From the NCBI GenBank assembly GCA_019918135.1, contig WBZZ01001321.1, positions 77,501 to 122,500 of the forward strand: a DNA stretch of 45,000 nt, read 5' to 3'. Position 1 is the first letter of the stretch. Every line of letters starts with the position of its first letter. The position numbers and the translations under genes were made by a program. Source of the stretch: Paulinella micropora. Taxonomy: Eukaryota; Cercozoa; Imbricatea; Euglyphida; Paulinellidae. The notes under the pieces were generated by a model, which was given only the letters and a program-made list of their open reading frames with translations, ran no database searches and had not been told where the DNA came from. This document shows, piece by piece, positions 21,473 through 32,142 of the stretch.

Positions 21473-24400
21473 ATGCGGCACCGGGGTCCCATACCACTTA
21501 TGTCAGGTTCTTATGCGAAGAGCGCGGCCGCTAGTGCTGGCCCTATGGGTCAAGGCGGTAATCCTTCAGGTTTAGACGTTCCCCGTGGGAGTGCGCCTGC
21601 GGGTGGTGATGGCTACTCGGCCGGGGTGGGGTGGTCGAGTGCTCGCGTACCTGACGGGCAACCTGAATCACGTAGAGCCAGCAATCCTGCTGCATCTCGA
21701 TCACCCTCCCCAACCTCGGAAGAGAAGTCACGTCCGGAAAGGTCTGGTCACGGCGTGTGGCAAGCGGTACCGCCACCGAGGAGGTGGCGGAGGAAGGTAC
21801 GAAATGAGCTGGATAAGAGATGTTGCATAGTATGGGGGCTATTGCATGTCTCTCAGACAGTGGTCATGGCGCGAGAGCTCCGAATTCTCGGTCTCGGGGA
21901 AGTCGAGGTGGAATTCGCGGGCAGAGGTAGTGGGCGACATTTGCGGATTAAATGTGCGTCTTGTGAGGAGGCGGAGAAGATGGTGCGGCTGCTGCGGGAG
22001 CGTAAGTTCTTCACGGGAAAGGTTCACGTTGCGACGGGTAGGACTTTCCGGGAAAGAGAGAAGCAGCGGGCTGCACGGGGGGGTGCCCAGTATGTAGAGA
22101 TGCAGAGGGAGCTTCGCAAGCAGGGGTTTGGCTACTGGGTGCTCGACGTGGAAGTCGACGAGCCCCAGGGCGAAGCCTCAAGCGGTGAATCTCCCTTGGC
22201 GGAGTGGGGCGGGATGCGGGAGCTGGAGGAGCTGGGGCGGAGGGTGCAGGATGGGCCGTGGAGGGTGGCGGAGGGCTCCAGGCGGGCTCAACCGAAGCGC
22301 AGGCATCGGCATCAGCTTCGTTCTTCCCAATTTGTGAAAGGCTTCCCACTGAGGGTGGCCTCACATAATTTGCCAGGCAAAGTGGGTGCGGATAGCCCAG
22401 GCTTTGGGGAATGGCCGGAGCACTACAAGGAGCGAGGCTGGGTGATCGTCGGAGTCCAGGAGCACAACCTATCGTCGCAGAAGGTGGAGAAGCTCCAAGT
22501 CGACGGCTTCGCAGTCCTCGGCAAAGCGGCTGCAACTGGTGCGGGCTCGCGTCTCTTGGGGGGAGTCTTGACGTTGGTGGCCAACTATCTGGCACCGTGC
22601 GCTACCATTGTACAGGCGCCTGTTCCACACCCACAGCAATTGTGGGTGAGGCTGTCGTCTGGGAGCGCGACGGCGTCGGATGTGTTCGTCGGCAACGGCT
22701 ACTTCCCCCAAGAAAATCAACGAGAGGAATCTATTGCAGCCTATGAGGCGTGGCAGGCGGCCGTCTCCTACTTCGCCACCAAAGGTCATGTGGTTACGGT
22801 TGGTGATGCTAATGCTAAGCTGGGGCCCGCCAGAATAGCGCGGGAGGAGGGAGTGGTGGGCCTCTTTGGCGAGATAGATGAGAGGGGTAGAGGGGTTAGG
22901 AGTGAGAATGGTGAGTTGCTGGCTGCGATGCTTGTTGCCACGGGGTTGCGCAATCTCAGTGGGTTTTCGCAACCACGGTGGGACAAATATTGGTGGTCTA
23001 GGCAGGAAAATGTAGGTGGACGAAGGCATCTACTGGATTACATCTGCGTCTCTTCCGAGCTGGCGGAGGAGGCAAGCTTCGGCGTCGACGAGGTAGACCT
23101 TGATACCGACCACAAAGCTGTGTGGGCGGAACTGGTCTGGGGGGGACAGCCACCCCCCAGAAAGCAGGTAAAGAGGTACAAAGCATTCAAGGCAGAGCGC
23201 TTGATAGGCAGGGTAGTTGAGGGTAAGGAGAGTGAGCTGTCTAAGCTTAGGTTGAAGTACGACGAGACCTTTGCAGCTGGTATATCGGGGCTGTTGCCAG
23301 ATGGCCTCCCAGATCTATCAGCAGTGGAGGACCAGGATGAGCTTCAGCAGGAGGTAGATAGGGTCGCTAGCTTAGTGGTCCGAGCTTTCACGGGCGCAGC
23401 CGTGAAGGTCTTGGGAGTTCGGGTGATTAGGCCAGGGTTTACTAATGCATGGTTTGATGAGAGTCTTAGGGAAGCGATTGCGCGACGGAGAGAGGCATAC
23501 GGCCTCTGGCGAAGGAATGAGGCCAACCGAGAGGCCTGGCAAAGATATAAAGAAGCGAGGAAGGCGGTCAGAAGGTTATGCAAGGAGAAGAAGGAGCAAG
23601 CGTGGAAGCGGGTCCAGAATGACACCGCTGCCAACTTCAGGAGCGCTACCATGGCCACGTACTGGAAGCTGTCAAAGCGTTTGGGCGGGGTTCGGCGGTC
23701 GAACGCTTCTGCTCCTGTTCGGAAGCCCGATGGCACTCTGGCATGCACACTCCGGGAAAAACTACAAGAATGGGAAGAATACCGCCGACGTATGGTGGTC
23801 CCCAAAGAAAACCAGTTTTTGGAGGATGCATGTGTAGAGGAAGTCGGTTCTGATGAGGAAGCAGCGCGGATTGAGCCCGAGCGGAAGGCCCGCGAAACCT
23901 TCCAGTATAACGACAACCTGCGCGACCAATTCGAGGCCATGGCGCAAGCCGAGGAGATCCGGACTGAGACGGGCCCGCTGGACTATGATTACACCGAGAA
24001 GGAAGTGGAGCTCTGCCAGGGAAATCTCCAGAATCACAAAGCGTGATCACCGGATAAGATCAAGAACGAGATGCTCAAGTACGGAGGCACGCGGATTGTG
24101 AGCTTTCTGGTGCGCTTCTTCAACTGGTTGAAATCGTGCGAATACACCCCCAGCGACTGGGGCAAAGCGATTATCGTCAACATCCCAAAAGGAGGCGACC
24201 CAACCGATCCGGAAAATTGGAGAGACATCGCGATTCTGAGCTGTCTGGGTAAGATGTATTTGTTCCTTATGGCGGCGAGGCTTACGGCTTTCATCGATCA
24301 GCCGGGCAGGCTTCGCCCAGAGCAGGGTGGGTTCCGGCCAAAACGTAGTACGGGGGACCAGATTTTTGTCCTTAAGGAGCGTCTGCGCCTTAGACAATAA

Positions 24401-26380
24401 GCTGGCCTCCGTTCTTTCGTTTTGTTCGTGGATCTGAGAAAGGCATTCCCTACGGTTTGGCGGGCCGGGTTGTTTCAGAGGCTAACCCAGATGGGGGTAC
24501 AGGGCAAGTTCTATCGCATTCTGCGGCGTTTTACCGAAGAACGTCATCGCGAGTGCTAGTCGATGGCGAACTCACTGGTGAAGTGCTGGAAGAGATGGGA
24601 GTTCAGCAAGGGTCGCCGTTGTCACCGTCGCTGTTCAACGTCTTCATGGATGAGCTAACGGTCCGAATCGCGAAAGAGTTGGAGATCGAGGACCTCAACC
24701 GCATCGAAGACATACGGACCCTGCTTTACGCCGACGACGTTGCGGTAATTGCGCATAGTGTCACGGAGCTTCAACAGATTGTAAATGTCGTGGCGACATT
24801 CGTGGAGGACTATCGGCTTGAAATCAACCTGAAACCGGGCAAGACGGAAGTCATGCCGATATACGGGCACGCCAAGTCAAAAAAGTCGCCCCCATGCGTG
24901 AGGTTCCGGGGCAAGGTTCTCAACGTCACCGACCACTACAAATACCTGGGAGTTCTGCTCACGGACACCCTCTCCGATAAACCGCAAGCGAAGCGGGCGG
25001 CGGAAATCACTGTAGCGGGAACGGCTGCCTGCTACCCCCTCTGGATTGCCCATGAAGTTCCAGCGCGTCTTCGGCTGATGAATTGGCAGCAAATGGTTGG
25101 CGCAAAGTTGCTTTACGCATCGGCTTTTTGGGATCTGCCGCGCGCCAACAAGCTGAGTAAGCTGGAGGGCGCGTTGGTAGCGCCCCTACGGGTCATCTTA
25201 GGTGTTGGTACGCGCACAAGCGGCTGCATCACCAGGGGTTTAGGCCGCACGCCGAGTTTTAGCATCCTTGCCAAGGCGGCCCGGCTTCGGTTCCTAGGGC
25301 GCATCGAGTTACTGGGCAACACAGCGCTAACACGCAGGCTTTACAACACGGGTCGGTGCAAATGGAAGGAAGATACGGAAAATTTGATCTTAGCAGATCA
25401 CAGGCTGCGGGAGGGCTTGGATGCGCTCAAGCGGGTCGTGAACGAAGATGGCACGGTAGATGATAAGGACTGGCGGGCCGCTCTGGTGAACTGGAACGAG
25501 GTGGTAAAGCAATGGTCTGTCCGGCAGGAAGTAGCTGGCTGGGAGCGGCAGGCTAAGCCCTCTGATGGGCTTAGGGTGCTGCTTAGCCAGATGTCTTCCC
25601 GCTCTGCTTTCCCACGTTGGCGGGCGCTGGAGGGGGGAAGTCACAACCTTATCAGAAGGCGATTGTTGAGCTGCAACAATCGCCTTCGCCTCTACCGATC
25701 CAAATTTGGCTCATGCTCGCCGGACTGCTCAAGCTGTTTCGCCTTGTGTGGCACTGAGGTTAACGAGTCGTTACGTCACTTCCTGCTGCATTGCCCAACG
25801 TTTGCGAGCTCTCGTGAGGCACTGTTTACGTTTATCGATGAGGCGCAAGCCCGGCAGCCCCTCGTGCAGAATCGAGGAGGGCTTTATCACAGGGAACTGC
25901 GGGAGGCAGAGGAGGAGATGAGGCTCTTCAAAGAGGAATGGCTGAAGGGGGGAGGATGAAAAGATGGCGGCGATGCTCGGCGTTTTGTTTATCCCTGTCC
26001 CAGAAGAGGTGGAGGAGGAGTTAGGAAGGTTTGTTGCCACCATCTGGAAGGAGTGGGAGGAGTTGGAGGCGCAGACCAGGGAGGCAGAGGGGGCGGAGGA
26101 GGAGGAGGAGGTGATCGACGTTCAGGAGGTGGGTAGAAGGATGGGAAGGCCTAGTCAGGTAGAATGTCTGGCTAGATCTGTTGTAGGTGGAGGTCAGCGC
26201 AGCGTCGCGGACTTCTTCTCGGCAGATAACTCCTCTCACTCCTTGCACCCACTTGCACATGCACAGCACGCTCATTTGCACATTGCACTGCCAGTCGAGT
26301 CTTTGGAGCGGAGCCGCGTCACCGAACGGTCCCGTGCTACCAATGGAGGCACATGTCCGACAGGATCAAAGGCCAATTGA
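21473..26380 (+). pseudogene. LINE polyprotein, disrupted
   Basis: Collinear with the intact LINE protein but broken at four places: TGA at 24044-24046 where the relative has Cys, TAA near 24398-24400, a frame change near 24520-24540, and a further stop/frame change near 25957-25964. Domains remain readable: a Gly/Ser-rich N-terminus, an RRM-like region (residues about 110-205), and an EEP endonuclease (N299 in ASHN, QEH, GDAN, LDYI, D546-H547 in TDH). Also readable are reverse transcriptase (FVDLRKAF, GVQQGSPLSP, YADD near 24728), a CCHC knuckle near 25730-25800, and a tail with EEVIDVQE and QRSVADFF (26194-26217). The breaks separate endonuclease from reverse transcriptase, so this copy should be inactive. 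Confidence 0.88.
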
Positions 26381-26389
26381 CTGATAAGT

Positions 26390-26449
26390 CTATTATTATT
26401 ATTATTATGCAAATTATTATTATTCAAATTATTATTATTATTATTGTTA

Positions 26450-26483
<34 letters not shown>

Positions 26484-26497
26484 CATTATTATTATTC

Positions 26498-26554
<57 letters not shown>

Positions 26555-26652
26555 GTTATTATTGATGGAGGCGCATGTGCAGAAATGCATCAGCCATTGA
26601 CAGAGGAGCACTATTGTTATTATTATTATTATCATTATTATTATTATTATTG
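26390..26652. repeat. (ATT)n tract with a 48-bp SINE 3' fragment
   Basis: The tail of LINE copy 2 with CAAATT interruptions. At 26565-26612 it contains only the last bases of a SINE (GATGGAGGCGCATGTGCAGA to GAGGAGCAC) followed by a new ATT tract: a SINE counterpart of the tiny LINE end at 14278. Confidence 0.85.
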
Positions 26653-26952
26653 GACACCGTGATAGCCCAGTGGTCAAGTTCTACCATCTGGGCCCTGTCG
26701 CCAGTTCGATTCCCGTCGGTGCCACCAGTATTTTCATTGAACATACCGATCCGTCTGGACCAGTATTTTCATTGAACATACCGATCCGTCTGGACCAGTA
26801 TTTTCATTGAACATACCGGCCCGTCTGGAAGTGTTGGAACTGCCCTTGCGGGGGTGTCATGAGAGCTTATCGTCAATTCTTCGTACTCCCCTCACGGGTG
26901 AGACGATGGAGGCGCATGTGCAGAAATGCATCAGCCATTGACAGAGAAGCAC
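26653..26952 (+). mobile_element. tRNA-derived SINE copy 8 (three spacer units)
   Basis: Full copy with A box, B box and CCA-ended head. The TATTTTCATTGAACATACCG unit occurs three times, making it the longest copy (300 bp). Confidence 0.85.
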
Positions 26953-27034
<82 letters not shown>

Positions 27035-27037
27035 TTG

Positions 27038-27304
27038 GACACCGTGATAGCCCAGTGGTCAAGTTCTACCATCTGGGCCCTGTCGCCAGTTCGATTCCCG
27101 TCGGTGCCACCAGTATTTTCATTGAACATACCGGTCTATTTCTGGACCAGTATTTTCATTGAACATACCGGCCCGTCTGGAAGTGTTGGAACTGCCCTTG
27201 CGGGGGTGTCATTAGAGCTTATCGTCAATTCTTCGTACTCCCCTCACGGGTGAGACGATGGAGGCGCATGTGCAGAAATGCATCAGCCATTGACAGAGAA
27301 GCAC
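27038..27304 (+). mobile_element. tRNA-derived SINE copy 9
   Basis: Near-identical to copies 1 and 4. It sits in the ATT tail of copy 8 (26953-27037) and has its own tail at 27305-27392. Confidence 0.85.
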
Positions 27305-27392
<88 letters not shown>

Positions 27393-27604
27393 TACACAAA
27401 CACTAGTCATAGTAACATGATAAAATACTTACCCCTCCTAGAGGCTGAGTATGAAGCAGAAGAGATGGAATCGGAGTGCTATCAAAGATGTATAAAAGCG
27501 GGAAACAACTTATTGTTAAAATTATCATCATTATCTCAGTTTATCATTATTAATATTACAATATTATAAGTCTCTTTCTGTCCCATACCCCGGGGGATGA
27601 AACC
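27393..27604. other. No gene recognised; short exon-like stretch
   Basis: About 210 bp of unique AT-rich DNA. A plus-strand stretch (about 27438-27540) encodes an acidic peptide (EAEYEAEEMESECYQRC) after a CCTCCTAG acceptor-like end, while the opposite strand reads a perfect GTAAGT donor at the same point. TATAAAAGCGGG at about 27491 resembles a TATA box. None of these is sufficient to call a gene. Confidence 0.25.
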
Positions 27605-27760
27605 CGGGTATGATACCGGGTATGATACCGGGTATGATACCGGGTATGATACCGGGTATGATACCCCTTCGGGTGGAAGGGGAAGGGGGGGGGGGGGTAT
27701 GATACCGGGTATGATACCTATTTTTCATACCCCTGTCCAATACATCGGGGGCGATTTTGC

Positions 27761-27791
<31 letters not shown>

Positions 27792-27912
27792 GTATCATAC
27801 CCCAGGGGTACGGGGGCGCGGGGGTATGAGGTTGGGGGGGGAGGGTATCATACCCCGGGGTATCATACCGGGTATCATACCGGGTATCATACCGGGTATC
27901 ATACCGGGTATC
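27605..27912. repeat. Inverted GGGTATGATACC arrays around a G-rich core
   Basis: GGGTATGATACC is repeated about five times at 27605-27666 and once or twice near 27699-27716. Its reverse complement, as GGTATCATACCG, is repeated about five times at 27843-27912. Between them are two long G-runs (near 27681 and 27770-27792) and a T-run. The arms could pair into a hairpin with a G-rich loop. GGTATGATACC is close to the CATACCCC/GGGGTATG repeats elsewhere. Confidence 0.85.
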
Positions 27913-27924
27913 GTTTGGCTGTGA

Positions 27925-28190
27925 ACACAAAAATACGTCTCAACACATGCCAAATCACTGCCCGTTTCGATTTCTATGCTGTTCCATGGCTTTCCCCTGC
28001 TTGCCAGGCTCCCCAAGCACCGCGGGGCCTCAGGCCATGCCTTGGCACTTCAAAAACTGTCGTTCCTAGGGGGAAACGCAAATTTGAAGTGTCAGAGGCG
28101 CCGAGGCCCGGCAGCGTTTCTCGAGCCTGGCAACCAGGGCACAGCCATGGATCTAGTGGAAAACACATAAAACAGATCCAAGCTAACATC
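27925..28190 (-). repeat. Fold-back repeat, inverse copy
   Basis: Reverse complement of the repeat at 33350-33860: shared strings include AAATCACTGCCCGTTTC, GCTGTTCCATGGCTTTCC, AACGCAAATTTGAAGTGTCA and TAGTGGAAAACACATAAAAC. It places inverse copies at both ends of the 28.2-33.3 kb gene block. Confidence 0.8.
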
Positions 28191-28232
28191 ATTACTAAAT
28201 ACACATTTTGAGTCTCTGGTAGCTGCGACTAT

Positions 28233-30428
28233 CTAAGTCAACAGACCTTCCCTGTGCATGTGCTCGCGAAGGGCAAGTTCATGCAAGGGGAGAATACCTT
28301 TCTCTTTGAGTCTCCAGGACTCCCAACCGTAATCTACAATCACCAAAGTCCAAGCCGGATATGTTCTGTTTGCCCTGGTCCAGATAGAAAACTGAGGATT
28401 ATGGAGATCCTCGTTGCACACGATGTCGCAATTGAAATCCTTGCGATCTGAACTGGTGGCGGCTAAGTGTGCCTCCATGCAAGGGTCTGGACTGGCAGAT
28501 AATTGATCTGCCTGTGCGACGTATAGCATGAGCCAACCGTCCCGAGATATCACTGTTTGTTCCTCCATAGGAGTCAATAAGGAGCCACGGGAGCGCGAGG
28601 AGCTGGGAAGTTTCGTCAACTTGAAACAAGATACTCGAAAAGCGGGTCCCGCTGAGATATCTTTGCTAAAAGCCAGCACTCGTCCGAACGGCCTAAACAA
28701 AAAGCTCGCTAGTACGTCCGACGTTCCAAGTAGCCGCAAATATCTGGGACCAGGGCTACTCAGTCATTCCTGAGAATCCGTGGTGACCACCAGGAGTGAG
28801 GACTTTTTTCATGGATTCATCTTCGGGCTTGGAAGAAGGAAACGTTTCTGGATTGCGCACCATGGTCAGCCGGTGAGCAGGGTCATGTTTAGCGACATGG
28901 ATGCAAGCCGGGCACACATGGTAACCTGCAGCAGCAATGACATGATAAAGAGCATATTAGGAGGAGGACTGGGGGATCTTCTATTCTGACTCTTGTCGGG
29001 ACTGGGGGATCTTGTATTCCGACTCTTGTTGGGACTGGGGGATCTTGTTTTCCGACTCCTGTCGGGACTGGGGGATCCTCTTTTCCAATGTTTGTGGGTA
29101 CCTTCGGATCCATGCTTTGTTTTGTCTTCAGACGTTCCCTTACGAGTGCGAGTCTTAACCGGAGATTGATTTGGTTTGTCTTCAGGCATTCCCTTATGAG
29201 TGCGAGTCTTAACAGGAGATTGTTTCTTGTGATCACGCCGCTTTCCTTTGCCGGCGGCAGCCTTGTGCCTCTTGCGCGCTGACTTGGAGGTACTGGTTGC
29301 TAGTTTGGACTTCGTTTTTCGTTTCATCCATTTGTCCAGGTCTTTTGTGTCCACTCGATTTTGGTCTTCAGCATGCTGTGGCCATGTTGCTCGCCTTTCT
29401 CGCAGTTGCCGCACAAGTCATATTCCGGACAGGGATTTACGGCATCAGCACAGCTGTACTTGACCTCTACTATCTCGTCCGAGCACAAGTCACAGTAACT
29501 CCCGGGCCAATGCTCCTGCGTAGACTCTTCGGCCTCGACGTCCACTTCTTCCAAGACAGGACCCACATCGGCTTGCAAGTCTTTAAGCTGCTTGTTGATT
29601 TTTTTCTCAAACTCATTCAGGCTCTTCGTTTGAGCGTTTGCAAAATGCTTGCGACGGTAGTTGCGGACCTTTTCAACCTCTGTCTTGCATGCCGACTTGA
29701 TCTCTGCCTTCATAATTGCAGGTGCAAGCTCCTTGATCAGCTTCCTAACTGTCTTGTCTAATTCGGCAGCACTGATGGTTGGCGCGGCAGGCTGTTTGGG
29801 ACTCTTCGTAGCTGGCTGTTGGGAACTCTGCACCACTAGCTGTTCGGAACTCGGCGCGGCTGGCTGTTGGGGACTCGGCGCGGCTGGCTGTTTGGCACTG
29901 TCCTGCTGTTTGCCAGCACTGTTGCAGCCGCCCTTCTTCCTGCGCCTAGTTTTTCCGGAACCCGTAGACTGATTGCATTTCTGCTCCTTGGCTGAAGCCT
30001 TGGCTAGAACCAGTTGCCCGTGACTCTTCTGCCGGGGACGCCTTGGAGACAACTTGATGTCTGATGATCACGAGGTTTTCTTGCGATGAGTCTTGCAACA
30101 CTTGAGCGAAACGTAAGAAAAGTGAAGCCGCTGCCTCATCATGCAGCATTTCTATTGGCACGTCGCGATTCATGAAGTCAGCATGGATCAAACACAGAGA
30201 ACTAATCTCTGTCAGATGCCACTTTGTAACAAGCATGTAAGGTTCGGTAGTACCAAGCACAGCGGGACAACCGATTACCCATTTATCACCACCAAGGTCC
30301 GCGAAGACAGAGGCGATGCCGCTCGCATCGTCGGGAAACCCGGGAAGAGAAATGTCGGCTGAGTAAAGAAGTAACAGGATTGACTTGCGCGCGCTAGCAA
30401 CTGGGTCGCGGTATGTTACCTGGTAAGC

Positions 30429-30440
<12 letters not shown>
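28233..30440 (-). pseudogene. ZZ zinc-finger gene with frame breaks
   Basis: Minus-strand coding runs in at least three pieces. 30419-29946 encodes a globular stretch (FADLGGDKWVIGCP ... EMLHDEAAASLFLRFAQVL). 30052-29324, one frame over, has a Pro/Ala/Gln-repeat linker, a coiled-coil-like Lys/Glu segment and a ZZ-type finger: CDLC ... VKYSC ... CPEYDLCGNCEKGEQHGHSM. 29414-28866 is Lys/Ser-rich, with 18-residue and 11-residue repeats (SPSPDKSQNRR). After an acceptor-like GCTGCAG near 28924 a second Cys/His cluster is open (CPACIHVAKHDPAHRL), ending at a TAG near 28758. 28764-28233 then adds an open stretch of about 177 codons of unknown type. ZZ fingers bind peptides, including histone tails and N-degrons. 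The breaks may be introns, decay or assembly error. Confidence 0.5.
28965..29085. repeat. 33-bp minisatellite
   Basis: Nearly four copies of GGACTGGGGGATCTTNTNTT + CNGACTCNTGTNG. On the minus strand this reads as an 11-residue Ser-Pro/Arg repeat in frame. An 18-codon repeat follows at 29126-29232. Confidence 0.85.
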
Positions 30441-30496
<56 letters not shown>

Positions 30497-30552
30497 GGAT
30501 AGATGGATAGAAAGACAGATAGACTGATAGACTGATAGACGATAGATAGATA
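30427..30552. repeat. (GATA)n tract 1
   Basis: About 70 bp of pure GATA followed by interrupted GATA/GATG/GACA. The Ile-Tyr-Leu-Ser repeats of the overlapping minus-strand ORF come from it and should not be treated as protein. Confidence 0.9.
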
Positions 30553-30818
30553 GATGAGATATCGACTAATGTCAGAAAAAAGGAGCTTCTGATTTCGTCA
30601 ACCAAGGAAGTCTGTGGGTAAAGTACTAACCCGATGCCCAGTTAAGCCGTGATGTATGCACGAAGGGACTGATACAGGCGATACCAAACCTCCCTAGTAC
30701 CAGGCGGGGCCAGGGCTCGTTCCATAAGCGCCCCTTGCAGAACGAGCTCCCACCTCCATTACAGAGGACCCAGTAAGCAGATGGAGTTTCGAGACTGTTC
30801 GACAGTCTAGTATGAACC
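30553..30818. repeat. 266-bp direct duplication, copy 1
   Basis: From GATGAGATATCGACTAATGT to GACAGTCTAGTATGAACC. It matches 31098-31363 with only a handful of differences (TGTATGC/TGTTTGC, GCGATACC/GCGGTACC, GTTCGAC/GTTTGAC, ATGAACC/ATAAACC). No coding signal. Confidence 0.92.
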
Positions 30819-31097
30819 GACAGAGCACTGTGGGTTTTATTCCGGGCTCAACAAGCGAGAAAGGGCACCCTGAGGGAACAGGATTGTGCTTCCCGTCGCT
30901 ATTTCGGCTGTGACTTATAGGCGTATGGCTAGGCACACATAAGGCACCCCACCACGGGCCCAGCACACCCACACCATCCCCTAATTCTCTGTCTATCGAT
31001 AGATGGCACCCATTTCAAAAAAACCAAGCCCAAGGGAGGTTCAGTGACACCTCAAGTGGCCTTGGTTCACTCCGTGGAGTAAGTGATGAGATCAACT
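30819..31097. other. Spacer between duplicated units
   Basis: Unique sequence with no gene recognised. It contains GTCTATCGATAGAT, a short palindrome related to the GATA tracts. Confidence 0.5.
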
Positions 31098-31363
31098 GAT
31101 GAGATATCGACTAATGTCAGAAAAAAGGAGCTTCTGATTTCGTCAACCAAGGAAGTCTGTGGGTAAAGTACTAACCCGATGCCCAGTTAAGCCGTGATGT
31201 TTGCACGAAGGGACTGATACAGGCGGTACCAAACCTCCCTAGTACCAGGCGGGGCCAGGGCTCGTTCCATAAGCGCCCCTTGCAGAACGAGCTCCCACCT
31301 CCATTACAGAGGACCCAGTAAGCAGATGGAGTTTCGAGACTGTTTGACAGTCTAGTATAAACC
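31098..31363. repeat. 266-bp direct duplication, copy 2
   Basis: Partner of 30553-30818. Copy 1 is preceded by a GATA tract and copy 2 is followed by one (31364-31436), so the GATA tracts bracket the duplicated region. Confidence 0.92.
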
Positions 31364-31436
31364 AGATAGATAGATAGATAGATAGATATATAGATAGATA
31401 GATAGATAGATAGATAGACAGATAGATAGATGGATA
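31364..31436. repeat. (GATA)n tract 2
   Basis: About 70 bp of GATA with TATATAGA and GACA interruptions. Confidence 0.9.
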
Positions 31437-31695
31437 GCTTGCTGCTGCTGCTTGCTGCTGCTGCTTGCTGCAGCTGCTTGCTGCAGCTGCAGCTGCTTGC
31501 TGCAGCAGCTGCTTGCTGCAGCAGCTGCTTGCTGCAGCAGCTGCTTGCTGCAGCAGCTGCTTGCTGCTTGCTGCTGCTGCTTGCTGCTGCTGCTTGCTGC
31601 TGCTGCTTGCTGCTGCTGCTTGCTGCTGCTGCTTAATGCTGCTGCTTGCTGCTGCTGCTTAATGCTGCTGCTTGCTGCTGCTGCTTGCTGCTGCG
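31437..31695. repeat. CTTGCTGCTG / GCAGCAG repeat
   Basis: About 260 bp of CTTGCTGCTGCTG and CTTGCTGCAGCAG units. CTGCAG palindromes in the first half allow strong hairpins. Leu/Ala/Cys ORFs here are artefacts. Confidence 0.92.
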
Positions 31696-31710
31696 GTCGT
31701 GGTATGTTAC

Positions 31711-31981
31711 CTGGTAAGCAGTAGAACTATCTACTTCCTCCTGACTCGCTGAGTCCACGAGCTGAAACATATTGGTTGACAACAATTCCTTCCTGTCGGG
31801 CCAGCTATCAACAACGTCCACGGCCTTCCGCACCTTGTCCTGCATTTCCGAACTGAGACTCTGGAACCAGGAAGGCAGGTCTGTGCGGTGCTGCTCCTCG
31901 CCAAGCTCTTGCTTTTGCTCCTCGCCAAGCTCTTGCTCTTCTTGCTCGCTGTGATCTCCTTCCTTCCTCGCTGATCATGAT
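31711..31981 (-). CDS. Glu/Gln-rich coiled-coil exon
   Basis: The minus-strand frame is open from about 31981 to a strong donor (CAG then GTAACATACC) at 31711/31710. It encodes a Glu/Gln-rich helix with a repeated ELGEEQ motif, then DLPSWFQSLSSEMQDKVR and DSWPDRKELLSTNMFQLVD. The junction sequence CTGCTTACCAGGTAACATAC is repeated at the start of the ZZ gene region (30419-30441), so this exon may belong to that gene, or the two may be duplicated gene parts. No start codon is identified; an in-frame TGA lies near 31978. Confidence 0.4.
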
Positions 31982-32142
31982 TGGGTGAACCATGCTCCTG
32001 GAGATGCTGCTCGGCTTCCGCGCTGAAGGCGTTCATTTGATTTGGCAACTCACTAAGTGGCTGGTGGTCGTAGTTGCCCGTGCAACTCCTTACAGCGAGC
32101 AAGGTCCATTATTCGTGAGAGGCAGCCGAATCCCAACATCCC

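Larger units (their letters stand above)
19625..26388 (+). mobile_element. LINE copy 2, long leader, broken ORF
   Basis: It extends from the ATT boundary near 19625 through two leader units (19693-20490, 20855-21472) and a polyprotein region (21473-26380) to CAATGGAGGCACATGTCCGA ... AATTGACTGATAAGTC and an (ATT)n tail. At roughly 6.8 kb it is a nearly full-length relative of the LINE at 8645-13594. Confidence 0.85.

Noticed and set aside
27605..27912. CRISPR array
   Set aside because: Repeat units are only 12 bp and directly abutting with no unique spacers, the arms are inverted, and no cas genes are present; the context is eukaryotic.
29297..29972. Plus-strand hydrophobic ORFs over the ZZ gene
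   Set aside because: They are antisense to the Cys/His and Lys-rich frames of the minus-strand gene, which explain the sequence better.
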